Shown here: in pieces, positions 13,396-25,661 of the stretch
Numbering within the stretch: the first letter of the stretch is position 1
How the letters are laid out: every line of letters starts with the position of its first letter
NCBI GenBank assembly: GCA_022829145.1
Contig: CM040764.1
Span: 1,860,001-1,924,000 of the forward strand
Length of the DNA stretch: 64,000 bases
Source of the DNA: Albula goreensis
Lineage: Eukaryota; Chordata; Actinopteri; Albuliformes; Albulidae
Reading direction: 5' to 3'
Notes under the pieces: model-generated
The model's input: the letters and a program-made list of their open reading frames with translations, nothing else
Databases searched by the model: none
What the model was told of the DNA's origin: nothing
Position numbers and translations under genes: made by a program

Positions 13396-14592
13396 TGACT
13401 CACATAATTGGCTGTATTGGTGGATAGTTTTGAGTCTCTGAAAGAGCACAGAACCATAAAACCATCTCATTGTTGCCACTGTTGCATCACCATAGACTGG
13501 AATGTATGCTTACTGATTTGGGCTGGTAGCTCTGGTACTAGCAAGCTAAAATTTTGTAGCACAGTGGTACATTTAGGAGCAATGTACAAACAGCTTTGTA
13601 ACAATGCATTCAATTCTTTAACATAAGATATACTTCCCCATTCATCTCAAACTAGCGCTCAGCGCTCTACTATGATTTCTATTGGAAAATTAACATAACT
13701 ACAATAAATTATTGGTGGGGTAATTTTAAACTCTGGTCTGCCCTGTGTTTTGGCTGACCTTACACCACTGCCACCATTTTGAGAAAATTTCCCAAAATAG
13801 AAATTCAAAGCCAAGTGGATGCAATTAATTTAACATGTAAATATAGCTTAATAATAATACAAAATTACATATTTTCTAACTCAGCTATACTTATGCAAGT
13901 ACAATAATATTGAAGACTTACACAAGAAAAAAATCACTTTTAGTTACAAAAAAAATGTGTCAAAATGTGATAACTGCCGATTCCATTTGCTTCCTTCCAT
14001 CACTGCACAAGTAAAATTATTGACTCTTCCTACATGTGTGGTCATGTGACGTTATGTCACACTTTCCCTGCTGTGATGCTTTTTATATACTCTTAAATTA
14101 CTATAAGATTTTTTGTGGTGTCATTTTTCTAACCTATAAAAAGTAAAGTATATTTGGATATATATAAATCACTGTAAAACACACATTAGAAATCACCATA
14201 CAAAAAAGTTTTGTTTTTTTTTAAAAATTGAACATGAATTGCTGACTATATAAATGTGAATTTAGACATACTATATAGAGTACGACATAGAAAGTATAAA
14301 ACTAATGGTTCCAGTACTGGATGCTGATGTCATCATCCAGAAGGACAGATCATACAATCATATAAAAATATGCATGGTGTAATTATGACTGGGTAGATGA
14401 CTGTGCTAGGCATGGCTCAGTCCCATCATGCTTTGCTGTGTGTATTAGTAATGATGTTTAAGTCTGCTGTTTTAATGTAGAAAAGACATGCTTTGTGTTT
14501 AGGAGGCATGTCACACTTTGTGTGTCTATAAATGTGTGCTGGCAGTGAATCAGTCAATGCGTAGTTTGACCTTTTAATGTGGTTACTGGGCA

Positions 14593-14606
14593 CTGGGAAT
14601 TGTAGT
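14593..14606 (-). promoter_or_regulatory. ZNF143-type motif upstream of mef2b
   Basis: The minus strand reads ACTACAATTCCCAG, a perfect ZNF143/SBS core. Such motifs typically lie near transcription starts, but the factor also binds elsewhere. Confidence 0.4.
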
Positions 14607-15069
14607 CTATGCCTATTGAATAGTGCAGGTTGGGACCAATGCTTGCTTATAGTCTTTTCATGTTTAACATTCCTGCAACTGTTTTCTTACCAGGTTTGAG
14701 TCTCAAGTACTCTACATTGGCTTTGGAATATAAAAATGTTTCAGCTAGCCAATCAGCAATCGGCGATCTCAAACAATATACTTTAACATTCTTCTGTGAC
14801 TTTTTACGGTCTTTGGTCAGTGTGTATAGTACATGCAACTCAATAGAACATATTGGAATGATGTTCTATCAACAGTATGTCTGAATTACTCATAGTAATT
14901 CCCTAGGAATCATATTTGTGTGACATTTGTATATTCAGCTCTACCGCATGACTGCAGGAGTACAATTTTTTTCATGGGGGTGTTTACTTTATATGTATGT
15001 ATGAAATATACTTGTGTCAAAACAGTTAGAATGTCAAAGGGCCACAAAAGGTATGTGTTTGTCTTTCAG

Positions 15070-15640
15070 CTTTGTGCACAATGTTACAAGCTATGACTGG
15101 AGTTTAACATGAGCGAGGCAACATGTAACCAGGGAAACTGAGTTGGATGGAGCCGCCAGCACAGTTCATTTCAGGTGAGGATCGGTTGTTGCGCCTTTCT
15201 TTTCTCACGGTATACGTTCAAAAAAATTGCTCAGAAGTCGAAGTTTTAAACATGGTTCCTTTCACAGCAGTCCTCCAGTAAAGTCCGGTTGAAAGCAACC
15301 ACTGCATGTTTTTAATTCTACTTTTAATGAGCGATCGGGTGGACTGCTCGCTGTGGGAAGACTCACTGGTTCTGAGTCAAAGCCCTATCTTGGGTTTAGG
15401 TTTTTTAGCTTGCGGGTAAAAAAGAAAAGACGCGGCACGGGACCACACTCGAAGGGCTAGTGTGTGTGCTGACCAGCCCGGGCTATTTATGAACCGGCAG
15501 CAGCCACCGATGCTGCGGAAAGCAGAAGTGAGAGGTTTCAGGAGAGATAGGGGCGTCTAAACGCGACCGCTCGGCCTGTCTCTAGGCCCCTCTCTCTCGC
15601 ATTGAGAAAGATGCTGGGCTCTTTTTTTAAATACCGTGAC
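15070..15640 (+). promoter_or_regulatory. GC/CpG-richer segment, candidate mef2b promoter or untranslated first exon
   Basis: This is the most CpG-rich stretch between 10 and 25 kb. It holds a possible untranslated exon 15070-15174 (acceptor gtctttcag, donor GTGAGG) and a near-MEF2 site CTATTTATGA at 15483-15492 (9 of 10). The mef2b ATG exon is preceded by an acceptor, so an upstream untranslated exon is required; this location is only a candidate. Confidence 0.3.
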
Positions 15641-16097
15641 AGGTTCACGCTCTGGGGACAACAGCTTCCTCGAACCGTTCTCGTTTCTTACATTTTATGC
15701 CACTAGTTTTGTATGCCCAAAGTGTACAATTGCAAAGAAACATCTCAAGGTGTTTTGGCAGAATCGGTTTAACACGAAATAAGTAAAATGTTGTCTTTAA
15801 AGGGAATGGACGACCTGTTTTTATTAATTTTCCAGGCGGTCATCATGTTTCTCTCTAATGAGGTCCAATCCTTTCAAGAAGACGAATAGTTTTCTAGATT
15901 CCTCACATTTTCAAAATTTTAGTATTCACAGAGGGTAAGATACAGCCTGTTATGGTATAATCTGTCTCATATCCTTAATACAGACATAACTAATCATTCC
16001 GTGTTCTTGGGAGCAGGCAAACCCATACACAGATATACTCAGTTAGTTATGTGTCGCGATACAGACCCATCATCAACTATTTTGAGTTATTCATGTT

Positions 16098-16224
16098 CAG
16101 GGGTGTAGCACCAGGGGGGAAAAGGGTACTATGTATACAGGGCCCAAGGGTTTGATGGGGCCCATGGAGGGGCCCGCAGAGCCTGCCTGTGTTACAGGGC
16201 CCAGAATTTCTAGCTACGCCCCTG
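16098..16224 (+). mobile_element. hAT-like MITE, 127 bp
   Basis: Termini caggggtgtagcacc and ctagctacgcccctg form an inverted repeat typical of hAT (CAGGGG ends). Flanking 8-mers ttcatgtt and gtcatgat agree at 6 of 8 positions, consistent with a decayed 8-bp target duplication. The interior is rich in gggcc. Confidence 0.7.
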
Positions 16225-17618
16225 GTCATGATTCCAATGTCTGATAATGCATCTGTATAGCTTTGTCAACTTCTCTGGCCTAAGATACCTGCAACCACAT
16301 TGGTGAGCCTATATATCTGAGGGTGTATTGGATTGGCTTAGGTGATTTGTCATTCCATGCACCCACCAGCTAAGACTCATTATTGAACAAAAGAATAACA
16401 CACTCTTGAATGTGTCTGGCTGTTTACGTTCCACCATAGCAGGAGACTAGTCAGACTAATTAGTCGTAAGCATAAGAAGTGAGGCTACTTTCATCCTCCA
16501 TCTTGGGAGGATCATAACAAGGTGAACCACTTCCACCCTAAAGCACCAGCTGGTTGTTGACAAGACTCAGAGTGGAGTCGGCCATTTTGAAACGGGCCGC
16601 TCGGCTGTTCTCACCGGAGCTAGGTTGGGGCCAACCTCAGCTGCGTACAGTACAGGGACAAGCCTGGGAAGATGGAGGTGTTTCAGCCGCCTGCCACGGT
16701 GTTACCCACAGTTGCATCAGAACCATGTGCCGGGGACCGGCAGAGGAAGCTCCCAGAATTCCCCTTTGCGGGAATAATGAGGTGAGCGTAGTACTGTATA
16801 CACGCGAGAGCTGGCCGGATTGGCGTTTACAATGAGAGGTGAATGAAAACCACCACACAGCCGCGATACACCACTAATGGAGTTTTCAGCCCAGGGAACA
16901 TCTTGGCCTCACGTTCATTTGTATTCAGCAAATCAATTCCTGGAGAGGATACAACCAGGACACCAACCTGATGCAAGGAACAGAACATACTTCTATTATC
17001 GCCCGTTCCTATGACAGCAGTCTCCATGACAGCAGACTTTCGTCAGCGGGATCACTGACTTCACCTCTTTAAGACTCCAGTAAAATCAATCAGTATCGTC
17101 ATTACCATCTCCACCGCCAAAGCGCATTTTTGAAATGACTTACTTGATTACTTGTAAAAGTGAACAACAAATAAAGAGTTTTAACGCAGAGTCTGCTAGA
17201 CTACAGAGAATGATGTGAAGAGTCATGTAAAATTGTTGCGAATACTAAATATGATCATTTTCAATATTTAATTTAATGCTTCTGCTACTGAAGGCTTTTA
17301 TTGTATAGGCTTTCTGAAGCTGTTATCATAGACATGAAGGCATACGCATACGTAAGCAAATGTGTGTCTTTGTGTATGCACACAGTGGAGGAAAAATATT
17401 GAGTGTTTCACTTTGATTTGGGTTTGATTTATGACTGCTTAAATTAATGTCCACTGAATAATTCAGAGCTCAGCTACTTCTGACCTGTTTACAGGCATTT
17501 CTATCTATAAGTTACCCCAAGATTTAATGAAACTGAATAAAAAGTTATGAACAAAAAAGCAATTTTCACATTTTATGATTACCCCGATCAAGACATAATT
17601 ACGTACAGCCTGTATATA

Positions 17619-17622
<4 letters not shown>

Positions 17623-17680
<58 letters not shown>
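17623..17680 (+). repeat. (TG)n microsatellite
   Basis: 29 uninterrupted tg units. Confidence 0.97.
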
Positions 17681-17682
<2 letters not shown>

Positions 17683-20077
17683 CAAAAGCAGAGGACACTC
17701 TAGAGAAATGGGGAGAGGGTTTGTTGGCGGTGATACCATTTTTTTTGGGGGGGCCTTGTTGCAAATATTCTTGTCAAAAACATATTTTAAATGTATTTAT
17801 TACTACCATATACATCTTTAATGATATGGATCACTGATACATTTACAGTGTCCACCCCTTTAACAATTAAATAAACAAATATAGTCCAGCAGACATTTCA
17901 GAATTAAGTTAGGGGACCAGAAAAAACAACTGCTTTATGCTAACCCCATTTAAATGCTTTACCTCAACGGCACAGCAGAACTGATACATTTGGGATTAGA
18001 ACCCCCAACCCCCTGAAGACAAGCCAGAGGTTTTAATGAGAGCCTGGATCCCAGACTGTGCTCCCACCTGTACTGAATCCTAACAATTCACAAATAACAA
18101 GAAGCTGGTTTGTTCTGAGGGACTGGAAGAAAGAAAGAACCCTTTATCTTTCCTTTTTAATCATCCAGTTTATCTCTCTCTTCCTCCTCACATTTAATTC
18201 TGTCTTTTTCTCTCTGTTGCTCTCTCTCTCTCTCTCACTCTCACTCTTTCTATTGTTAGATAGAACATCAAAGGAGAAATGTACTTCCCCCGCCCTGGCA
18301 ACGCCAACCCCCAAACCCAAGCTGCCCTGCTTTAGGACAAACTATTTCCAGTTACCAAAAAGGTACACGCGTCTGCTGCAGTTATTTTTATGCCTATCGA
18401 TGGATCGTTAAAAGCTGGAGACTGGCTTCAATTCATTTCTACGCATTCCTGTAAACGATATACATAGTCGCTTATCAAAGTATCTAATGGCCAAAGGGAT
18501 AAATCCATCACATGTTTTTGGATAAAAAAGTGTCAGCTACATGTCCATCCACATGTGTTCATCACGTCTGAACATATTACACATCTGAAAATTATAAAAT
18601 TCTGACCAGCTTTAATCTGTGGAACTCAAATTGTCCTCAACAAACTACTCTTCAATCAGGATGTAGTACAATCATTTTTAAAAAGCGTATCTGCAGCATT
18701 GTTTTTGTACTGAGAAAGAAAATGTTCTTTTTTTCTGGTAAAAGAGACACCACACCTTGCTGTGCAAACAGCTCATAAACCAGCAACCACAAAGACCGAA
18801 GCGTTAAGTTGGACACGCAACACTTTGAACTTTTACATTTGGGCGACAAAGTGAACTCTGATGTATTTAATCTGGGAAAATATTTATAATTGAGTATCAA
18901 ATATCTGGAGAGGACATGTTAGCTGTCTGTTGCAAACATCAAATGTTCTCAGTAAAGAGATAGACAAATTGAAGAGCTAGACTTAGATTCAATAAAGTTT
19001 GTGAGCTGCAGTGGTCAGAATTTTTAGGTATACTTTGGCGTCACTTGTATACTTGTTCTTTCTCCTTTGCAGTCCCTTTGTATTTTAAAACCTAAAATAA
19101 AAAAGGAGAAATCATTTGAGAAGAAAACTAACTAACCACAGTGTTTCTATTCAAACACAGAACAGAGATAAAGGTTTGAGGTAATGACCTTTTGCCGCAT
19201 AAAATTTTAAAATGGCAGAACAAATGCTTTGTGAAGTTTCCCAAGCTGGTTGGTGTTGTCACAGCCAATACATTCAACATAACTTAAAACTGAGAGCAGT
19301 TCCTATTTAAAAAGAATCATTTTTGAGTTTGAAAAATGAGATTCTCGCCCGCACAATTTCAAAAGAACCCATTCAAAATAAGTAAAGCTGGAGAACTCAG
19401 TGAAGTGTTTTTGGGTTAGTCCTATTTTTCAGGTTAGTTCTAAATTACCCAGGTCAGAACCCTGTCGTTCAAATGTGATCGCCCTGGTTGTTTGGCACTT
19501 TTTTAGTACTTTTTTATGGATGGTATGTAGTACCTGTCTTGAGTCATGTTTGTCAGTTTGCTATATCGCACACATACACCTACGCAATACCAAGAACAAA
19601 CAGTTATTGCAAAAGAGTTAGGTTATCCACCGTGTATGCTGTTTCGCTCTGATGCACTTCTGAGAGCTCCAAATTTAACCCTTGTTTTTATTTTTGTTTA
19701 TTTATTTTCCACAGTACCCAGTGTTGAGATGGATGGAATTTGTGGTGAGCTTAACTGAGATATTCTTGTCTTCAATAGTGTGTGTTGATTGGTGATTGGG
19801 CGAAGCTAGTGAACGTATTTGCTCATTTATTTGTTTGTTTCTATATTTATTTGTTTGTGTTTGTTTGTTTGCAATAAATCACTATCTTGTTATTATACAA
19901 ATAAATTCAGGGGTCAGTGATGCTTCCCCATGTACAGTTAAAAACATTTCAATCTTGTCTTCCAGTGTTACAGTATGGGGGTATAGGTCCATTTAATGCA
20001 ATAACTATTTAGTCAGTTTGAGGTACAACACACAATCTATACAGAGCAAACACTAAACCAGCTACTACAATAATACA

Positions 20078-20161
20078 ATATTATTATTATTATTATTATT
20101 ATTAGTAGTAGTAGTAGTAGTAGTAGTAGTAGCAGTAGTAGTATTATTATTATTATTATTA
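20078..20161 (+). repeat. (TTA)n-(GTA)n-(TTA)n compound repeat
   Basis: Three consecutive trinucleotide blocks: tta, then gta with one gca, then tta again. Confidence 0.95.
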
Positions 20162-21343
20162 CATGCTAAAAAGTTGTACATTATTTATTAAATGTGAATT
20201 ACTTCAACATAAAAAGATTTTTTAAAAAGCATGAAAGCTGGACTTAAATCATAAAAATATTTTAATATTATAATCACTTGAGAACACAGAATTTCAAAAT
20301 CAGAATTTTAACTTAAAAATGGAAATAGGTGTGACAAAGAAATGACAAAGAGCTGGACGGTCACAGGCTCACCCGCCCTCTTCAGCAACAGGGCGGAGCG
20401 GAGGACCACGAGGCTCCTAACCAATGGAATATGAACATGGGCGTTTTATGCTAATCTACAAGAGTACTGCACCCATGCACTGTACCGTGCTAAAAAAGTG
20501 AGCTCTCCAAACCTCGATTTAGCTCACGTTACTGGGTGACAACTTACTTTAGGTATCTGAAAACACGAGGAGAAATTAGCAGTGCAGACCTGCTTTTTAT
20601 AGACGTTCCCAAATCAGTCACAATGATATGATTCTTTTTACTTAATAATAGTGCTGTAAGAAGAACAGGACAAACGTAAGCAAGAACCGCGCTGGTTTAC
20701 AGCAAGACTTCTCAAACAGGACAGGTGAGAATGTTTTTGTTGTTCGTCCTGTCACACCTTCAGTGAGTTGTCGAGCTTTATAAACACCCGCTAACGTTAA
20801 GAAATACGCATTTATAGACAGGATCGCCTGTAGGGAAACGGTGACAATTTTGCATTGCGGACAGTAACGTTGTAAACCATTCAAGTATCACCAGCCAACC
20901 CATCTTGAAACGCAGACAGGCGCGAAGTTCTAAAACGCTGCAAAACCGACTATCTTAAGCAGAGCAATATTTACTTAACCGCATCTGGTTTCAGGTCGTG
21001 ATGAAGCACTTTGCGAACGCATTTTATGGTTAACTACTTGTTGCATTTTTTCTCGGGTTTATTTTTGTTTAATGATTTCATCTTACAGAAATGACTCAAA
21101 TTTCATGGAAGTTCACTTGATGTTGAAGAGAAGAACTTTGCATGTGTGCAGTTTATTGGGCAGCTGTAATCACCTATATGGTTGTATATTTAGTATGTTC
21201 TTGAAACGTGAAATATATATGCACTTTGTTAACAGTTGTCGGAATTTATCAGACTTTGGTGAAGGAGAAAAAAATCTCAGGTAACATAAAATAACTCATT
21301 ATGCTGAAGAAACTATTTTGAGAGGGGTCTATCTTTAGACACA

Positions 21344-21353
21344 TTATTTATAG
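21344..21353 (+). promoter_or_regulatory. Perfect MEF2 consensus site upstream of mef2b
   Basis: TTATTTATAG fits YTAWWWWTAR exactly. MEF2 genes are known to autoregulate, but such AT-rich 10-mers also occur by chance here. Confidence 0.25.
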
Positions 21354-22504
21354 TGGCGGGACGCTTTCTCTTTGCTATTTTATGAAAGTTGCTTATTGCC
21401 AAAACGAGTGTACAGTAGGTTTTATCTATTAATAAGCAGGTGGGTCACGCATTGTTTGTCGGGGATGTTGTTTGGTTTCTTACGTTTAATATGTAAAGAC
21501 ACACAATCTATGTAGGAATAGATTTTGAACGATGGTTGACTCCACATGTGAGTTGTGGACCAAAGCAAAACATTCTGAAGATATGTGAACGTGGTGGAAG
21601 TAGCATATTATATTTATGGCAAATTATAGCGTATGGTGTCACAGCATTCAGTATCGATAAACATTGAGCCACTCTAACGATTCTTTGATTCTTACAGCTG
21701 CCCACTTTGTAAGGTTTTTGACTAGGGAAGTGGGCTAAATGAAATTATTGCACTCAGCATAGTTGCCATCATACATTTTAAAATAGATTAACAGTTGTGT
21801 TTGCAACGTGTCAAATCAGTTGCACACGGAGTAATTCGTAACAGTTTGCTCATTTTTACGCATTGTAGTTCATTGTAGCCTATAGCGAAGAGTGACACCT
21901 CGACGATGACTTGCTTATGGCTACACGTTAGCAAGCGCTTGTTGGTCTTGCAGTATTAATGAACCTAATCAATTGCGTGTCTAGGTGCTTTTTTTTTTTT
22001 TTTTTTTTAGAAGAGTGTGAATATGTGTCTGTTTGTGTAAGAAACTTAAGACGGCTGGTGGCTGTCTGTGTGGTGACCGTCATCCAAAATTGGCAGACCT
22101 CACGTGTGAACAGTCGATGTGTTTCTCTGTTGCATGAAGTCTATAAAACCACAGTGACAGAAAAGCGGGCCGCTGGCTGTCCTACACATACACGACGGTT
22201 ATATTTAGAGAAACTACATGGTGTACTATATATGTAATTCCCTGTTAAACGGAAGGTTAGAGTGTAAAGAATGTAGTGCAACAGTTTTGGGCTTTAAATG
22301 CTAAAGTTAAAATGTAAGCCCTGCAAAAGGAATGAAAGCGTTTGCCACTATACGACGCTACGTTAAATCTCAATATATATGGAAATATATCTCATGCATA
22401 ACAAAACTGTGTTTTCACAAGCACAGCCAGTTTAAATGTTATATTTTAAAATATTGTGAAATATAAATCAGAATATGTTTAAGGTATTTTAGTGCGTATG
22501 TCAT

Positions 22505-22680
22505 AGTTTTCAGTATGTCCCCATTTTGCTTCAATGACAGGGTCCACTGGGGCTGGCACGGACTCCACAAGTTTGAGCAAAAACTGATGGTGCATGTTGT
22601 CACATAGTCTTCAAGTGCACAAAACTGTCTTGGCCTTTAAGTGCCCCAATAAATGTTCGATGGGGTCTGACCTTTTCTAC
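22505..22680 (-). pseudogene. Possible decayed transposon coding remnant
   Basis: On the minus strand one frame reads VRPHRTFIGALKGQDSFVHL and another LVESVPAPVDPVIEAKWG, separated by frame changes and stops. The second block resembles the LVESVPxRVxAVIxAKGG C-terminal motif of Tc1/mariner-type transposases. It is too short and broken for a firm assignment. Confidence 0.35.
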
Positions 22681-22858
22681 AAAGGGATTGACTGGGTCAG
22701 TTTCAAACATTTGCTTAAATTTGGCCTAGACATTGTGTAGAATCCTTCATATTTCTTCATTTCTGATGACAAAACATTTCTTTATTTTAAATGTTTCAAA
22801 ATCCTAAAACTTTATGATTATTTCCATGTTTATATAGAACAGTTTTGGAGAAAACTGT

Positions 22859-22861
22859 GTT

Positions 22862-22898
<37 letters not shown>

Positions 22899-22910
22899 TA
22901 TATATATACT
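22859..22910 (+). repeat. (TG)n-(TA)n compound microsatellite
   Basis: tg units pass directly into ta units with one interruption. Confidence 0.93.
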
Positions 22911-24539
22911 GTATTTGAATGGGGTTTTTATTCTGCCATGTTGCCATTGATTGCAGAACAGCACAGCCGTTTTGAGATTGTATTGAGAAATACAGTCAGG
23001 ATGAAGTATAATATCTCATATACAAGTTTACATAATCTTTATGGCTCACCATAACATGACAGATTCATTAGCAGCAGGGTGTAATGTACACATGAGCGCT
23101 CCCTTTGCCATACGGATAATAATAACAAGCTAATAGCGGAGCAGTGTGTGACAGTCTGGCTGGTATTTTGGGCTTATAGTCACGGGTAGATTTAGCCAAG
23201 GCTAAATCTGAAACCTTACGCAAGCTCGGAGTGAGAAAAATAAGACACAACAGAGAAAAAAACACATTCTTTATCTGTATGTGCCCTGCCAGGTATGTTA
23301 AGTTGTTAAACGGTTTTAACACTTTTGAGAAGTGACAGAGTTGCGTTTTCGGTCTTTGGTTTTCTAAGCAAAGTGCCGAGGGAAGTGGGTCTCACAGAAG
23401 GGTCCTGGCTGTACCCTGTTCCGCTCGGCCTGTCCCAGGGAGGCACATTTGGACACCTGTTGGACAGGGGGTTCTGAAACGTTGCCTCTGCATGGTCCCG
23501 CCAGTAGAAAATTGCTTTTCAAAAAATAGTCCTGGCGTACAGAGCAAAGTTGAAAATGGTGATACTGGTCATCGCTAATGTTGAAATTAAAATAGTAATA
23601 ATACAGATAATAATAATAATAATATTTAGTACACACATTTTCTACACTCAAAGTCCCCCACAAATATTAATAGATGATGTCAACTGTACAAGCTGCAGAA
23701 CATAAACGCATAAGACGTGTTCATTTCTTAGAACAGCCAACGTGTTTGTCTTTTTACGCTTGCAAAAAAAAAAAAAAACAACCTTAATTTCATGATCGCT
23801 CTGGACTCTTGGATTGTTTTTCTGTACTAACGAGTGCAACAATGTTTGATTCTTATGAATTTTTCTTTTGCAAATACTGCATTTTGCTTTACATAGACGG
23901 TCCAACATCATCGTATGTGCACATCGTGAGACAGTTAGAGAGTTCCGCCCGTCATATCATGACCCTGACCGAAATGTACAATCAGGTCAAAGGCGAATTT
24001 TCTTCTAAAAGAGTGTCTGGAAGGTTCTAGATTTTTCAAATAGTATTTTACTTCTGATTGGCCCAGACAAGCTATGCAGCACAGATTTTCCATGCAGATA
24101 GCACAGTTGGCACAGAAGCACAACACAGAGGTTCCTCAGTGCAGTCCTGCTCTCCACAGACTGTGAGAGAGCAGTTTCAGGTCTGCAGATGTTCGCTCAC
24201 ATTCTGCTATGGTGGTTGATTTCCAGTGCGCGCATCTGAACTGCTCTGCTTTTGCTTTCGTCTGTAGTAATTCTCCGAGATCGTCCACCGGAATGCAGAC
24301 ACTGCAAATGCAAAAATGACAAAGTGCCTTCCACACGTCCTCCCCATTCTCCTTCAGGAGAAACATACAATATCCACATTGCTAATGAACGCTGGCTAAA
24401 TATAGTCCTGCTTACATGGTTAATCTCATCAGTCATACAGAATGAAAAACTGATTATATGTTAAAAGTTTTTTCCGGTTCTGTACAGTGTCGCGTGACAT
24501 ACAGTCTCAAATAGTTCAGGTAAAGCACGTCTGTTCATG

Positions 24540-24612
24540 GGTGCTGCTGTAGCACCTCGTATAGGGATTTGAACCTGCAACCTCTCCATCGCCCAGCCTT
24601 TTCTCCTCTACC
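24540..24612 (-). mobile_element. tRNA-head SINE fragment
   Basis: The minus strand reads ggctgggcgatggagaggtt gcaggttcaaatcccta, an A/B-box arrangement of fish SINE heads. No acceptor-stem pairing was found, so this is not a tRNA gene. Confidence 0.5.
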
Positions 24613-24728
24613 ATACTGGAAATAAAGACACTACAGTTACTGTGGCTAACAGCCCTGGTTTTAGAGACAAAGTAGCTGTGTAAAATCTTGAGCTCTCTGC
24701 TAGCCACGCTCCTGGGCCATGTACCATA

Positions 24729-24741
24729 TGACCTTTGACCT
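24729..24741 (-). promoter_or_regulatory. DR1 nuclear-receptor element
   Basis: The minus strand reads AGGTCAAAGGTCA, a perfect DR1 (HNF4/RXR/COUP-TF type). A second, near-perfect DR1 (tgtcaaaggtcaa) lies about 40 bp away in opposite orientation. Confidence 0.4.
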
Positions 24742-25581
24742 TTCGCATTGCAATGGACAACTGAATTAATATAGCGTGCTGTCAAAGGTCAACCAATCAT
24801 GCTGCTTGTGAGTTTAAAGCATATATGGGCAGCATATGCTCTACTTTTAGTATAGCACTGCTTGTTTATCACTTAAGGTGATAACCAAATAGGTGAATAT
24901 CGTACGCTACCAAAATTATGCACACAAAAGTCTCCCACCTCTCTCTTCTCAATTTAAAATCACAAACAGTGCATCTTTAGCACTATCCCAACTTTGCCTT
25001 AATAACAACGACTGCTACTTGTGTGTGTGCAAGTAGGCATTGTTGGGACCAGTCACTGTGAAAGAGAATTCAGATTATTTTTTACTGAAGAATTAATCAA
25101 AAATAATAACCTCAATAACCCTGGTTTCGATTGTGACATTGTGAAGGATGGGGTGGGGAGTGTTGTCTTTGTTCTCTGTATCTTATCCTTCAACAACACA
25201 TTCTCAACAACAACACAACATTCTCTCGTCATGCCAATAAAGCAAGTTTTGAATTTGCATTTGGATTTGAATATGGGGCCGGAATTCAGGATGTGTTTTA
25301 TTCAACATTCCAGCAAACAACAATCAAAACGTGGCAGTGCTTTTTTGGGGGTCGGGGGTGGAGGGGGTCGTGGTTTTGGTAGTTAACACCCTCCGATAGG
25401 TTTTAATTACAGCTGTGTTCAGGTAAACAGAATCTGGACAGGCTAATTACCACAGATTACCTGATTGCACTCTCAGGCGAAAAAACCCTGACCACCAGAA
25501 AGCGATCAAAAACTCTGACTGCAGTAGAGGCTGCTGGGAGTTCAGCATGAAATATTCAGAAAAGCTTTCTCTTTCCTTCAG

Positions 25582-25661
25582 ATCCACCGGCCTTTGATAG
25601 ACAGAAAATGGGAAGAAAGAAGATACAGATCTCTCAGATAATGGACCAACGTAACCGACAG
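25582..25661 (+). CDS. mef2b: mef2b coding exon 1 (part 5' UTR, residues 1-18)
   Basis: A polypyrimidine tract ending in cag at 25581 precedes 26 bases of 5' UTR. The ATG is at 25608, followed by 18 codons up to donor GTAACC at 25662. The junction after RNRQ is the usual first-coding-exon boundary of vertebrate MEF2 genes. Codon 10 (25635-25637) is CAG (Gln). Confidence 0.95.

Larger units (their letters stand above)
6430..14590. other. No gene seen: AT-rich intergenic DNA
   Basis: Microsatellites, a SINE tail and a CTCF-like 13-of-14 match (CCACTAGGTTGCGC near 7815) are the only structured elements. The 8087-8437 frame has no recognisable domain. Confidence 0.6.
16225..25581. other. Probable mef2b upstream region or 5' intron; no coding exon seen
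   Basis: Contains microsatellites, a possible transposon remnant and scattered motifs. CpG-bearing patches at 16.55-16.84 and 20.34-20.56 kb are alternative sites for untranslated mef2b exons. Confidence 0.45.

Noticed and set aside
24540-24612. Possible minus-strand tRNA gene
   Set aside because: It has a B-box-like segment but no paired acceptor stem or clean cloverleaf; it fits a SINE head better.
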